From the NCBI RefSeq assembly GCF_047663525.1, contig NC_092611.1, positions 4,563,001-4,627,000 of the forward strand: a stretch of 64,000 bases of DNA. Direction: 5' to 3'. The notes beneath the pieces are model-generated. The model saw only the letters and a list, made by a program, of their open reading frames with translations. It did not search any database and was not told where the DNA came from. The position numbers and the translations under genes are program-made. Numbering within the stretch: position 1 is the first letter of the stretch; every line of letters begins with the position of its first letter. Below, piece after piece: positions 26,801 through 37,691 of the stretch. Source of the stretch: Anas platyrhynchos (lineage: Eukaryota; Chordata; Aves; Anseriformes; Anatidae).

Positions 26801-27318
26801 AGGCCCTGGAGACAGACCCTCCCTCGCCAGCAGGTACAACGCGCTCGGCAGAGCCGTCTCTTTGCTTTGCTGGGAGATCCGTGCCTGCCTATTTGCCTGG
26901 AGAGCCTCAGCAGCTTTCTGCAGGCAGCGAGAAGCCTCCTGGGGTGCCTGCGCTTGAGCGGGCTGCGGCGGTCAAGCACGGAGGCATTCCCCAGCACAAC
27001 CTGCGTATGGAAAGAGCATCGAGGCACTCGGGCGGGCAGCAGTGCCCCGCTTGGGGTGGGTGCCTATAGGCAAGGAGGCGACAGCTCTTGGTGAGCCGGG
27101 AGCGTGGTGCAAACCCCCCAGCTCCTGCGTGTGCCGGTGCCGGTGTTCGTGTCTGCGCAGGGCAGGCCGGAGCCAAAATAACCGGGGAGAGGCGGAGGGG
27201 GAGCGGGGAGGCAGGGGAGACCCCAATGGGTGGGCAGAGGGGCAGGGGGTGCTGCAAGAGGGGGGGCATTGCAGCCCGGGGGGGCTCCCCTTCCTACATA
27301 AACACACGCGGGGGGGGG
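17864..27318 (-). other. ZBTB44: ZBTB44 first-intron DNA
   Basis: AT-rich up to about 25 kb, then rising in GC towards the CpG island. A T-run lies at about 20210-20231. Several reading frames of 100-230 codons on both strands at 25.1-27.1 kb overlap one another, have no family features, and are expected in GC-rich DNA. No exon was recognised. Confidence 0.5.
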
Positions 27319-27368
27319 AAATAAATAAATAAACACATAAATAAATAAACGAAATAAATAAATAAATG
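27319..27368. repeat. (AAAT)n microsatellite, interrupted
   Basis: AAAT tetranucleotide units interrupted by CAC and CG, directly next to a G-run at 27310-27318. Confidence 0.9.
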
Positions 27369-27404
27369 GAAGCAGCGGCAGGAGGCACAACTTCCCCAGC
27401 TGCT

Positions 27405-27660
27405 GCTTGCCCCGGGGGGGGTCTCAACAGGCCCGGAGGAGGGGACGGGGGGGCTCTGACAGAGCTGTGGGGGGCACGGGGGGGCTGAGGGGGGGACAAG
27501 GGGACCCCACAGGCCTGGGAGGGGGGCACAGGGGGTTGAGGGGGCTCCTGAAGACCCGGGGGGGGGCACCGGGTGCTCTGAGGGTGCTGTGGGGGCACAG
27601 GGGGCTGTGTCAGGCCCGGGGGGGGCCCAGCAGGGTCCATACCAGGCGCTGCCCCCCCCC
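27405..27660. repeat. G-run-rich tandem-like DNA, potential G-quadruplexes
   Basis: More than a dozen runs of five to nine G on the plus strand lie within about 250 bases. Repeated fragments such as GGGGCACAGGGGG and CTGAGGG suggest a degenerate minisatellite. If the ZBTB44 first exon is placed correctly, this is the start of its first intron, and the G-rich strand is the template strand. Confidence 0.75.
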
Positions 27661-27833
27661 TTGTTTTTATCCCCCCCCCTTCCCCACGCGGCGCTGCGGG
27701 GGGGCGCTGCCGGGGGCGGACCCGCGGTGCAGCAGCCAAAGCCCTCCCCCGGCGCCCGTTGGTTCCCCCCCCCCTCACCTCCCGTTCCCCCCCCCACCCC
27801 CCTCCCTCATCACCCCCGTTCCCCCCCCGTTAC

Positions 27834-28130
27834 CTGCGGGGCCCGGGAGGAGGCCGAGCCCCCTACCGCGGCAGGGCCATGGCGGGGCGGCGGCGGCGGC
27901 AGGAGGAGGAGGAGGAGGAGGAGGAAGATGAGGAGGAGGAGGAGGAGGGGGGTGGGCGGGAGGAAGGCGCCGCCGCCGCCGCCTCCCCCTCAGGCGGGGA
28001 GGGGAGGGGGGGGGGGGAGCGAGGAGGGGGGGGGGCGGCGGCGCGCGCGGGGCTGGGCGCGAGGAGGGAGGGAGGGGGAGGAGGGGGCGCGGGGCGCGGG
28101 GCGCCGTGTTTGTGTCCCACAGTGCTCCGC
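27834..28130 (-). other. ZBTB44: Candidate ZBTB44 non-coding first exon (start approximate)
   Basis: On the minus strand CCCGCAG at 27840-27834 is followed by GTAACG, a good splice donor just inside the CpG island. The transcription start is placed only roughly, below the GC boxes. The exon would hold a five-codon upstream ORF (27880-27863, ATG to TAG) and a long pyrimidine-rich CTC repeat. Confidence 0.4.
27899..27953. repeat. (GAG)n trinucleotide repeat
   Basis: About 17 GAG/GAA units on the plus strand with GAT/AAG interruptions, inside the CpG island. On the ZBTB44 strand it is a CTC polypyrimidine tract. Confidence 0.9.
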
Positions 28131-28241
28131 GCGGGGCGGGGCCGGGGGCGGGGCCAAGGGGGAGGGGGCGGGGCTAAGGGAGGGGCACAGGGCGCAGGCG
28201 CGGGGAGGGCGGCGGGGAGCGCGCGGGGCTGGGGGCAGCCA

Positions 28242-28962
28242 ATGCACCCCCCGTGCATGCACCCCCTGGGACCGTGCACCCTGCACGCCTCACTGCATGC
28301 ACAGAGCGGGACCGTGCACACGGGACACCCGCGGTGCATGCAGCCCCCCCAGGACCGTGCACAGTTGCATGCATGCACAGGTTGGGGCTGTGCACGTGGG
28401 ACCAGGACCATGCACATGGGTTTGCACGGTGCGTGCATGCACCATGCACACGGGATACTCACATTCATTCATGCACGGGCAGGACGGTGCACACAGGACA
28501 TCCCCGGTGCATGCACCCCCTGGGATCATGCACCCCAGGCACCCCACTGCATGCACAGACTGGGGCTGTGCACATGGACACCCCCCAGATATGCACACCA
28601 GGCACACCAGTGCATGCAAGGACCAGGACTGCACATGGGATGCCCAGCTGCATGCATGCACAGACAGCACTGTGCACATGGAACACCCCGGTGCAAGCAC
28701 CCCCCAGAACCACGCACCCCAACCACCCCAGTGTGTGCATGCATAAGCTGGGACTGTGCACACAGGACCCCCTGGTGTGTGCACCCCCATGGATCGTGCA
28801 CACAGGACACCCCAATGCATGCATGGACCAGGACAGTGCACACCAAGCACTTTGCAGCATGCATGCATAGAAAGGGACTGTGCACACAGGACACCCGAGT
28901 GTGTGCACCCCCAGACCATGCACACCCCCATGCATGCACCCCCAGGACCCCAGGCCCCTTTC
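28242..28962. repeat. Minisatellite of about 40-bp units rich in TGCATGCA and GTGCAC
   Basis: Roughly 17-18 diverged units follow one another. Each has TGCATGCAC, then a C-run with GGGA or AGGA, then CCGTGCACACAGGACACCCC or a variant. Clear restarts occur at 28253, 28331, 28509, 28693 and after. The unit has no stop in several frames, which creates long false reading frames on both strands. Towards the right, CG steps give way to TG/CA, as expected from methylation decay. Confidence 0.9.
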
Positions 28963-31900
28963 CCAGTGGGTGCCCCCCAGGCAGCTGCCCCAGCACACAA
29001 AGCGCAGCCACACGTGGGAGCAGAATCCTGCAGTTTACATCTACCCCAATGGAGCTGGGAGTTAATGAGCCTCAAGTTAATCCACCCCTGTAATTTGGTC
29101 CAAATCTGCACTAACTTGGGGTAAGCGCAGTTTAATTTGAGGTGATTAGTGCGGCCATTTTCTCCGTGGTCACGTTATTTATTTATTTAATTTATTGCAA
29201 TAAGTGCTCAGTAAATTGAGGCAGGAAACAGATTGAAAGGCCACCGTCCAAGAACGTTAATCAGCGGTAAAATATTTTAAAGCGGCCCCTGGAAAACACC
29301 GCACTGCTCCTCAAACAACAACAAAAACAATAAAAAAAAAACCACCACCAACAACAAAAAATAAGGCCAAACTCCTTGTGCTGGTGTAAAAACCCTGGGA
29401 CTATTTTTTTGCTGGTTACTTGCAAAACCAGGGGGAGAGCAGAACCCCTGCAGGCTCTGGGATCCTGCTCTCTGCTGCTTCATTCTCCTTTGGCTTCCTC
29501 TGGCTTTGCATTTGCGGGGAGCTGCAGGGTAAACCCGGTGCACTGCTCCTTTGCAAGTTACTTTGGTGAAAAGCAAGAGCAAAACAGCACTGATTTGGGC
29601 AAATTGTGCATGTGTGCACACAGGTTGCTGCCACCTTTTTCAGCTGATAAACAAGATATGATTTGCAAGGCAAGGAAGAATCTGGTCCTGTCCATCTGTG
29701 GTTTAATAAAGATTAATGAAAATCAGGGCTACCATCCCTGCCCCTCCAAATGCTACCCCAAAAAGTGCAGAGCTGAGGGCGTTTTGTGGTGACACTGCTG
29801 CAGACCAAGTGGGTTCAGTGGGTGTGCAGCTGATGCTGTTTCCTGAAGGCTCTCGATGCAATTTGCATTTTCTTGCTGGCTGCAGACACTTGTGCTGCGT
29901 GTTGTGGCATTGCTTTGAAACACTGATTTGGGATAGTTTTGTGTACAAAGCTCCAGGTTCATGCAGCGGAGGTGACGGTGGGTCACTGCCCTTGCTTCTG
30001 TCCTGCCCAAGCCTGGCCTCGAGCAAGCTGTGGGCTTGGTGGGTGAGGGGCCAGCTCTGAACACCCAAATTCTCATTGGGAAGATTCAGCGAGGTGCTCA
30101 CGGTGCCGCAGCAAAATCACCAAACCCTACAAATATCCCATTTAAACCAACAGCTGCTGAACCTGCTGTGTGGATCCAAGACATAAATGAAACGAAATGA
30201 AAAGACATAAGTGAAAAGATGCAATGAAACAACGCGCTGCCTTTATTTTTTTTTTGTAACTAATTCTTTACATTGCTCAGCATTGTCCCAAGAGCGGGGT
30301 GAGTGCCTGACAGCACATCAACATCACCCCAAGGAGATTTCAACCACAAAACACTGCAAGGAGGGTGAGCAAGGGAGACTTCTGGGTGCTTGCACTCCAA
30401 AGCGGATGCATTAGCTCACCCAGCCATGACTGCAGCACCAGTGCTGCCAAACTGATCAGCCCAGATAAATAAAATAAAATAAAATAAAATAAAATAAAAT
30501 AAAATAAAATAAAATAAAATAAAATAAAATAAAATAAAATAACACAAACAAACAAAAAGAGCACCTTAATTTAATTTCTTCCCCTTTCTCCTTTTCCCAC
30601 ACAACCTCCCAGCTCCTGGCTGTGTTCTCCACCTGCCTCGTTAGGTTTCCAGTTAGCAGCAGGGCATTGGGTGAGGGAATCGGGTGGGTCTGGCCGGCAG
30701 CAGGCTCTGCAGAGTGTTGGAGGCTCCTTGCGTGGGACACTTGTGGGTTTGGGCATCAGCTGTCGATAAATCCTGGGCTACCTCTGTGCTGGACCGAGCA
30801 CAACTGGGATGCACGAGAAAGAGAAGGTGGGGCTCAGGGTACCGAATGGCACCCACAGAGTTATCCAAAATACTTGCAACCCCAAATTCTTTGTAGAAAT
30901 CTGCATGAATGCTCCATGGAAATCCACTCCGGGGATCACACTTAATAAATGAAATGTTCCAAGATGTGTAAAAGATCAGAGTCACAGCTTTCCCGTAAGA
31001 GGCGACTTGCTCTTAAGCACATTTTACAACATTGTGAGCTCGAGTCATTGACACAGATGGAAAAATGTTGACATGAAACCTGAGTAATTTGGTGGTAAAT
31101 CTGCTCTGTATCTACCAAGAGTGAGCCCACACTTGTTTATTTCTTGGGACCGTAGCTTGGCTGGGCTGGCTGCAGTTCCGCAGGTACAAACACCAGCGGG
31201 GAAATGAAGAGAAACCTTTGACAGCATCGCGATGGCTCCTGGCCTCCACCTGCAGCTTCTGCACAAGATGCAAACTCCTGAAGCCTTGCCTCGTTTAACA
31301 GATGAGATCTGAGCATTTTGGAAAATGTTAGAGGCTTAAAGCCTGCAGCAAGAGTGGTGTTGGCAGTGCCAGCAGCTCCTAGGGCAGCTCGGCCATCCGG
31401 GACAGCTTCCCTTTGTGGCAGCTCTGCTCTTCCTGCTGCTGAAACCTCCAGGACTGGGAATGTGTTTGACCTTCAGCGTTTGCAGGTCCAGCTCCGGTGT
31501 GCCGGCTGCATGCACAGGAATTGTCCCACCAGGAAGCTGCCCACGTGCTCGCGCCTCTCCTGATTGCTGCTGCTGCAAAAAAATATGCTGCTCGGGCAGA
31601 TTTCCTCGCTGCTTCCGTCTGTTTTGCACCGGGACATCTCAAAGCCCTGGTGGGACTCGCTGTTGGCTGCACAGCTTCCCTGCCCCAGGCAGGATGCAGA
31701 GGGCACTGATGCAGGATTCATTGGAGATGTGCTTGAAGATGCTCAGCCGCTCTCTGGGGGCTGGTCTCTTGCTTGGATCCTTGAATCTTTCCCCTCCTGG
31801 CTTGCTCACCGCCTGCAAGCTCCCAGAATGGGTGATCCCTGGCTGAGGGCTTTTTCACCCCCTTGCTGCAGCCTGTAGGAGAATCCTCCCTTTGCTTCAG

Positions 31901-34370
31901 CAGCCCTAGGAGCAGATCCCATGCTCTTACAAGTCTGCTTTTCTGCTCCATGTGGGATGCTCCCTGTAGCACAGAAACCAGATGACACCTTCCTAGTGCC
32001 CTGTGCAGCCTCCCTGCACTGCTCCCACCCTCACAGAACTGCTGCCTTGTCCTTGCTTAGCACCCATGTGCAGGAACTGTCCCCTCCTTGCTCCTGCCTG
32101 CTGCGCTCCCTGGGGCTCAGTTAATCACCCCAATCCTGCCGAGCACTTTGGCAACCCCCAGTTTTCTCCCGGTGCCCCCTCCTTTTGTGCAAGCACAGCT
32201 TTGGTGTTCATCCTGCGAAGGACACGATGTGCTCAGGGCTGCTGGCAGCTGCAGGGAAGGTAACTCTGTCATCAGGGGCCAGCTGCGAGCCCCCCGCGGG
32301 GTTTGTCTGTGCCAGCCCCAAGGCATCAGCTGTCCTTGTCGTGCAGGATCAGGCCCGGAGCTGGCACCCGAAAGGAAAACAGTGGGAGGTCAGGGGAAGA
32401 GCCTGGAAATGAGCTGAGACTGGGCGAGCGCTGCGGAGCAGGATGGGGAGGTGGGGACGTTGTGCCAAGGGCTGCAGCTGTGGGGGCATTGGGGCAGGAT
32501 TTGGGGGTTTTGGCCTCTTTGGACCCAGGATCCTATCTTTGAGGTGTGCTGAATCGCAGCAGCCCGTCTGAAATGCTGTCAGCCAGCACCTTTGGGAACC
32601 AGGCAGCTTGCTTGGGTGACTGAGTATGGATTTATCAGGCATCCGCATGGAGAAAGAGATCTGGAAGAGCAGAGGGGGTGAAAGACCAGGATACGTCAGC
32701 TGAGCTGAAAATAACAGCCTAAACCAGACATAGTGGTCCGAGGACACACCAGGAAAGATGTTTCCATCAGAAATGAGGAAGGATTCATGGCTGGAGCACC
32801 AGGTGCTGGCGTGACCTTGCTGGGACACGGTGTCTGCTTCTGCCCAGGGACAATAAATCCAGCCCCGCACGGAGCCCCCGCAGCACGAGGAGGGCACTTT
32901 GTGCCATGAGCCTGGCTGGATAAATTCAGCAAAACAAGGCTGAAAGAGCGTGCAGCTCCTGCCTGCTAACAGGGGAGGAGAGATTTAAACTGGGGAGAGA
33001 GGAAAGCAAAAGGGAAAAGGAAACCAAGGGTCAGCATGAGCACAGCAGCACGCGGGGAGCAGCTATCCAGGAGTAACTCGGGTTGGGGAACCCAGCCCTT
33101 GCTGGGATGAGGTTCAGGAACACGAGCAAACCCCCTTTCAGCAGGTGCTTGTGATGTCTGTGCCTGTGGCACAGAGCCCCCTCCCCATCCTGCATCCTCT
33201 GAGCGATGCCAGCTTTAAAGACGTCAGGGATGCTGGAGCCTGGCTTCTATCACCTCCTCGGCAGCTGGGCTGTGTTTCTCCATCAATCACAATCCTATTC
33301 AGAAAATCCTCTCTCCTGCTGCCCAGACAGCTCTTCTGTGCCATGCACCTCCAACACAACGTGGCAGGGTGCTGCACGCAAGCGAAGTGCCCTGCATCAA
33401 GGGGATGAAGCCAGTGGGGGCTGCACCGTGCCCAAAATGCTGCTGGATTTGGGGTGGAGCAGCAGCAGCTGGGCTGACCCTAATCATTTCCCCCAGTGAG
33501 GCCACAGAAGAGTGTCTCTGCCCACCAGTCCCCACTCTTTTTGGGGTGCCAGCATTGACACGGTGACTGGGAAGCTCCAGTAAGTTTCATTTTCTGATGC
33601 CCCCGTTCCTTTTTTTCTCCGTAACACCCAAATCGTAACGGTGCTCGGCTGTGATTAATTAGGGGCTTTTTCCTACCCGTTAATATTCTGAAGCCCTTGG
33701 CATTGTTGGAAATCCCAATAATTTGACTCAAAGCCAATGATGGCAATGAGACAAAAAGGAGGGGGACAAGACGGGGCAGGAGCTGGAGAACGGGACCCGG
33801 CTGTACGGGGGCCAAGGGAGGGCACCTGAAGCGAGCGTCCCACACGGTTATAAATAGGGTGTCACGCGTCCTGTGCCCAGGGCTGTAGTGACACATCCCA
33901 GGGCCAGATATCGCTGCCCACACAGTCCAACAAAATAGCTGGCAGGTCTGCGCCGCCACGTGCCAGGTTTCAGCAGCCCTGCGTTTCGGAGGACAGCACT
34001 GCACATAGAGAAACAGCACCGAGGTCCCACTGCAGTGCAAAAAGGGAAGGAGCCAGCAACCCTCCTGTTTTAGCCCGAGGCTGTGTTTCCTCCCGGTAAG
34101 CAGCAGAATTGGCTGTGTGTACATAAGCACAGAGAGGAGGTGGCTGCTCAGAGCAGGCTGCAAAACAGAGGACGACTGAAACTTCTGGGGAAGCGTTCTT
34201 GCTCCCTGGGTTTTGTCAGCTCCGTCACATGTTGTTTTGGTTCAGCATCTTAGAGCTGAATTAACTGTTTATTTAAAGCGGAGTAAGCTACTGGAAAGGG
34301 AGATTTAAATATTGCTTTTGGGACGGAGACAGAAAACATCCTGCGAAAAGCGTTAAAAAAAATGCAAAAA
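28963..34370. other. Intergenic DNA between ZBTB44 and ADAMTS8
   Basis: No credible gene is seen. It contains an AT-rich stretch with TAAT cores at 29.04-29.28 kb, the AAAAT microsatellite at 30465-30542, and ordinary unique sequence. Overlapping reading frames at 31.3-33.5 kb lack family features and splice support. Confidence 0.55.
30465..30542. repeat. (AAAAT)n pentanucleotide microsatellite
   Basis: About 15 nearly perfect AAAAT units in a row, a likely length-variable marker. Confidence 0.97.
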
Positions 34371-34389
34371 GGTGATTGGCAGGAAATCC

Positions 34390-34395
34390 TTTATT
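34390..34395 (-). terminator. ADAMTS8: Candidate distal polyadenylation signal for ADAMTS8
   Basis: Minus-strand AATAAA followed within 20-35 bases by a T-rich stretch (CTTTTTGCATTTTTTT). It would give a 3' UTR of about 3.3 kb from the stop at 37692. This is plausible but unproven. Confidence 0.35.
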
Positions 34396-34499
34396 GAAGA
34401 GGTAAAGGCAGAGTCACAAACAGACTTGTTCTCAAAGTCAAAAACACAGAAAAAAAGATAAAATCAGAAAACGATATTTTTATTTTTTTTTTTCCCCTT

Positions 34500-34680
34500 G
34501 CAGCCGAAGTCCCGAGCTCACTTCTGTGGGATTTGTTCCGCTTGCAAAGCTCGCCCTGATTTGTGCACGCCGGGGGAGCGAGCCCCCAGCCGTGGGGCGC
34601 GGCGGCCGCACGCGGAGCGAGACCTCCCCTCTCCTGCGGGTTTCGGAGCGGGGACGTGGGAGCAGCATGATAAAACACAG
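34500..34680. promoter_or_regulatory. Isolated CpG-dense patch
   Basis: About twenty CG dinucleotides in 180 bases, away from the three recognised promoters, bordered by a long T-run. It could be a small orphan CpG island or an unrecognised transcript start. No exon is evident. Confidence 0.4.
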
Positions 34681-34687
34681 ACAGTCC

Positions 34688-34721
34688 TTTTTTTTTTTTT
34701 TTTTTTTTTTCCTTTTTTTTT
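34688..34721. repeat. T-homopolymer tract
   Basis: 23 T, two C, then nine T on the plus strand. Confidence 0.95.
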
Positions 34722-36076
34722 CTTCTCCTTTCCAGACAGCTACTGTACAAAACAAAAATTTATAATAAATACCTAACACGAGAGGCTCAGTACGTTGCTA
34801 CAATCCTTCACTGAAGGGAAACATATATATACACATATATATCCTAATATATAACCTCTTGGACTTAATCAGCGTAAAGGCTACGTGTTTCTACGGGAAG
34901 GCAGGACGGGAACAGCACGTGCCAGACCCCACACCTCACCCAGACCCCGCACCCCAGCCCCAGGCAGGGCCCCATCAGCATCCTGGCTGGAAAAGCAAGG
35001 GAAAGATCAAAAATGGGTGCGTTTTGATTAAATCTGGGTGCATTTTCTGCAAGGAGCCTCCTGCCCTTGCACGGATGTGCACCTTCAGCCACGCTCCTGC
35101 GGTTGCTCCTTTGACATCCTGGGGAGGTGCCAGGGGAAAAAGGGCACGGTGTGGGATTTGCCTGCAGCACGGAGGGGTTTTTGCATAGGGGAAGCTCTGG
35201 CTAAGAGGCTGCACAGCTAATATGAGAAGCTGGAAGAGGCCCTTGGCGTGCAAGACTCCTGTGCAGGGCTGATAAATACGGACGTTTTCCTTGGCACCGT
35301 CTCAGGCTGAAATTTCTGACCCATCCTAAATGGATGCTGGTTACAACGCTGGAGAGGAAACACATGCTCGCCTTTGAGCTGAAACCCTCTCAGATGCAAA
35401 GGGGAAAAGAAAATAACCCAGCAAGGCTACATGACTTTAGCATCCAGCTATTTGTTAGAGCGAGAGGCCTTAAATTCCTGGAGATTAATTAGCAGACAGA
35501 GAACATTGCCCGAAGGTAGGTCTGAACTGCAGCCCAAGCAGCTCTGCATCCAAACTCCGCAGCTGGCCTTTGTTTTTTCTTTTCTAAAAAAGAGCCAAGC
35601 CCAAACCCTCAGCCCTCTGCTCCCTGCTTATACGCCCCATGGCTTTGAGAGGGGTCAGCCACCGAAGGGGTGAACGTCCCTGCTTTCAGATCCTAGGGTA
35701 GGGGACGGGCTTCTGGCCGGCGGCTCAGCCCCTGGTGCCATCCTGCATGGTGGGCACAGCACCAGGGAAGGTTTCACACCAGCTTAGATGAACTCCCTGC
35801 TCCAAACCCAGAGGTCAATGTCGACTAAAAAATCCTCAGCCCTCTCCCTGCTCCCGCAGAGCTTCAGCACAGCGTCACATCCCCGCACCATGAATAACAC
35901 CGGAGCCTCCTCGCAGACAACACAGGCTGTCTGCTAGGAAAGGGGGCAAAAAGAATTTCTCCCAAAGGCACAGTTTGCCAGGTGGACCTGCCATTCGGTC
36001 ACCTCCAAGCTGGTGACAATATCTTACCACCCCCCCAGCCCCTCTTGCAGAAGCGCCCTCTCGTTTTGCAGCAGTA

Positions 36077-36082
36077 TTTATT
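36077..36082 (-). terminator. ADAMTS8: Candidate proximal polyadenylation signal for ADAMTS8
   Basis: Minus-strand AATAAA 1.6 kb below the ADAMTS8 stop codon. The downstream sequence is only weakly GT-rich. Confidence 0.25.
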
Positions 36083-36785
36083 CCCCGTGCTCAGAGCGGC
36101 TCCTGGACAAAAAGCAGCTCCACGAGGCCGCTTCGTTTTGCAGATGGGGAAAGACAGATGTAGTGAATCCAAGTCCTCCTGCTGCTGCCAGCCAGCAGGA
36201 GCAAAGCCGGGTGTTTTTGCTGCGGGGACGTGCCGCTCTCCTCAATCCAGGTTGGGGTTTCCAGCCCTTTTCTCCCTCTCCCCTCTGCCATGGGAAAAAG
36301 GCAGACAGGAGAGGCCATTCCCCCAGGAATTCAAGGGGGAGACGCATGCCTGGCCGTCCGCAGGGAAGCAGCGAGGGGCACAGAGAGAGGAGCCTCTGGA
36401 CGCCGAGACATCCACTCACGGCACGATGTCCATGACAAAACATTTGCAGATTCCAGCCCAGCTCCCAAGGCAGCGGCTGCTGCCAACACATGTCCAGCGA
36501 GAGGCGACTGCTTCAAAAGGGGAAAGTTCAGCGAGTGAGCAGCATCTGCGCCGCGGCCAGACGGCGTCCGGGCTCGGAGAGGGGGCCCAGCCGGTCCCTG
36601 CTGGGCAGGAGGAGCTCCAGCCCTGCGAGGCTCTGTTTCAGACCTTTCAGTCCCAAATTAAGCAGGGCTGGAGCCAAACGCTGGATCTGAGCATCCTCAT
36701 GCACCCCGGGGTTGGGAAATCAGGGTTGAGTAATGGCACCGGTCGCTGCAGTGGGGTGGGAGAGGCTGGGTCTCACTCGGCACCT

Positions 36786-37360
36786 GCAGGTCCTGGGGAT
36801 GCTTGGGAAGGGGGGGCTGCAGTGTTGGAGGTGATAAATCCAGCAGGAAGCGTGACGATCCCATAGCCTGGCCTCCCACCTAACGCATGGCCTCAGCTCG
36901 GTCCTGCTGCAAGCCAGATGAGCAAATTATCTCTGCAACTAAAAGCACAGCTGATAAAGCGAGCAAGGAGCGCACGGAGCCGAGGAAGACAAGAGAGGGG
37001 TGGTGGCACAGCCAAGTGGCCCTTCCAGAGGGGAATGGGGTACAGCAATAGGCATTTCACAGCCAGAGCACTGCAGAAGCTTTAATTAATCCTTGTGGCA
37101 ACCCTGCAAGTGGGATCGGGTGTAATTAAGCCTTGGTTTTGGAGCTGGGGAAATGGAGGCGTGGAGACGAGAATTCCTGGTGGGGCTGCGGCTCAAGGAA
37201 CAACCGCGGGTGCTGGGGATGTTTGGAGGCAGAGGTTTGTCACCGCCTGGGTTATAAATCCAGCAGAAGCTGCCACAGCTGATTAGCCCAGCCCTCAGCT
37301 CATTCCCTCTTCCAGCCAAACGAGGGAGTTATCTCCAGCTGAAACCACAGCTGATAAAAC
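36786..37360. repeat. Old direct duplication, copies about 36786-36960 and 37206-37360
   Basis: Shared blocks appear in the same order: GCTGGGGATG-like (36791 and 37211), TATAAATCCAGCAG-like (36831 and 37251, exactly 420 bases apart), CCTCAGCTC, TTATCTC and ACAGCTGATAAA (400 bases apart). The rest has diverged. The duplication lies just below the ADAMTS8 stop, so it may fall in the 3' UTR. Confidence 0.75.
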
Positions 37361-37691
37361 GCTCCTTGTGCTCAGACACCCACGCTGCTGCATGGCGGGG
37401 ACAGTGACCTGGCCCGACCCGCGCAGCGGCGCTTTTGGAAAGAAACCCCAAATTTCTCACATCCTAGACCAGCACCACCCACCCCAGCCCTCCTCGACCC
37501 GCAGCCCCAGCCAGCCAGAAAGGAAAAAAGAAGCAATTCCTCCTCTTTTTGCCGCCGTTATTCCCCCCTCTGAGGTAGATGCTGATGGAGGGGGATGAAC
37601 CACGGGGGTACCAGCGGCTATTGTCCTTGAGGGCATCTGTGTCCCTGTCCCTGGGGGTGAGGAGCATCGCCCCGTCCCATCCCGTCCCCAC

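Larger units (their letters stand above)
27650..28240 (-). promoter_or_regulatory. ZBTB44: CpG island, probable ZBTB44 promoter
   Basis: A very GC- and CpG-rich block with three GGGGCGGGGC boxes (28133-28142, 28145-28154, 28165-28174), CGG/CGC runs and GAG repeats. It is the only strong CpG island upstream of the ZBTB44 coding exons, and the gene reads away from it on the minus strand. No TATA box is visible, as is usual for a housekeeping-type promoter. Divergent plus-strand transcription is possible. Confidence 0.65.

Noticed and set aside
26399-27094. 231-codon plus-strand frame in the ZBTB44 5' intron
   Set aside because: GC-rich DNA with competing frames on both strands, no domain, no supporting splice pattern.
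27759-29093. Long plus-strand reading frames (up to 444 codons) over the CpG island and minisatellite
   Set aside because: They are open because the 40-bp unit and the GGC/GAG repeats lack stops in several frames on both strands. The proteins are pure repeat with no domain.
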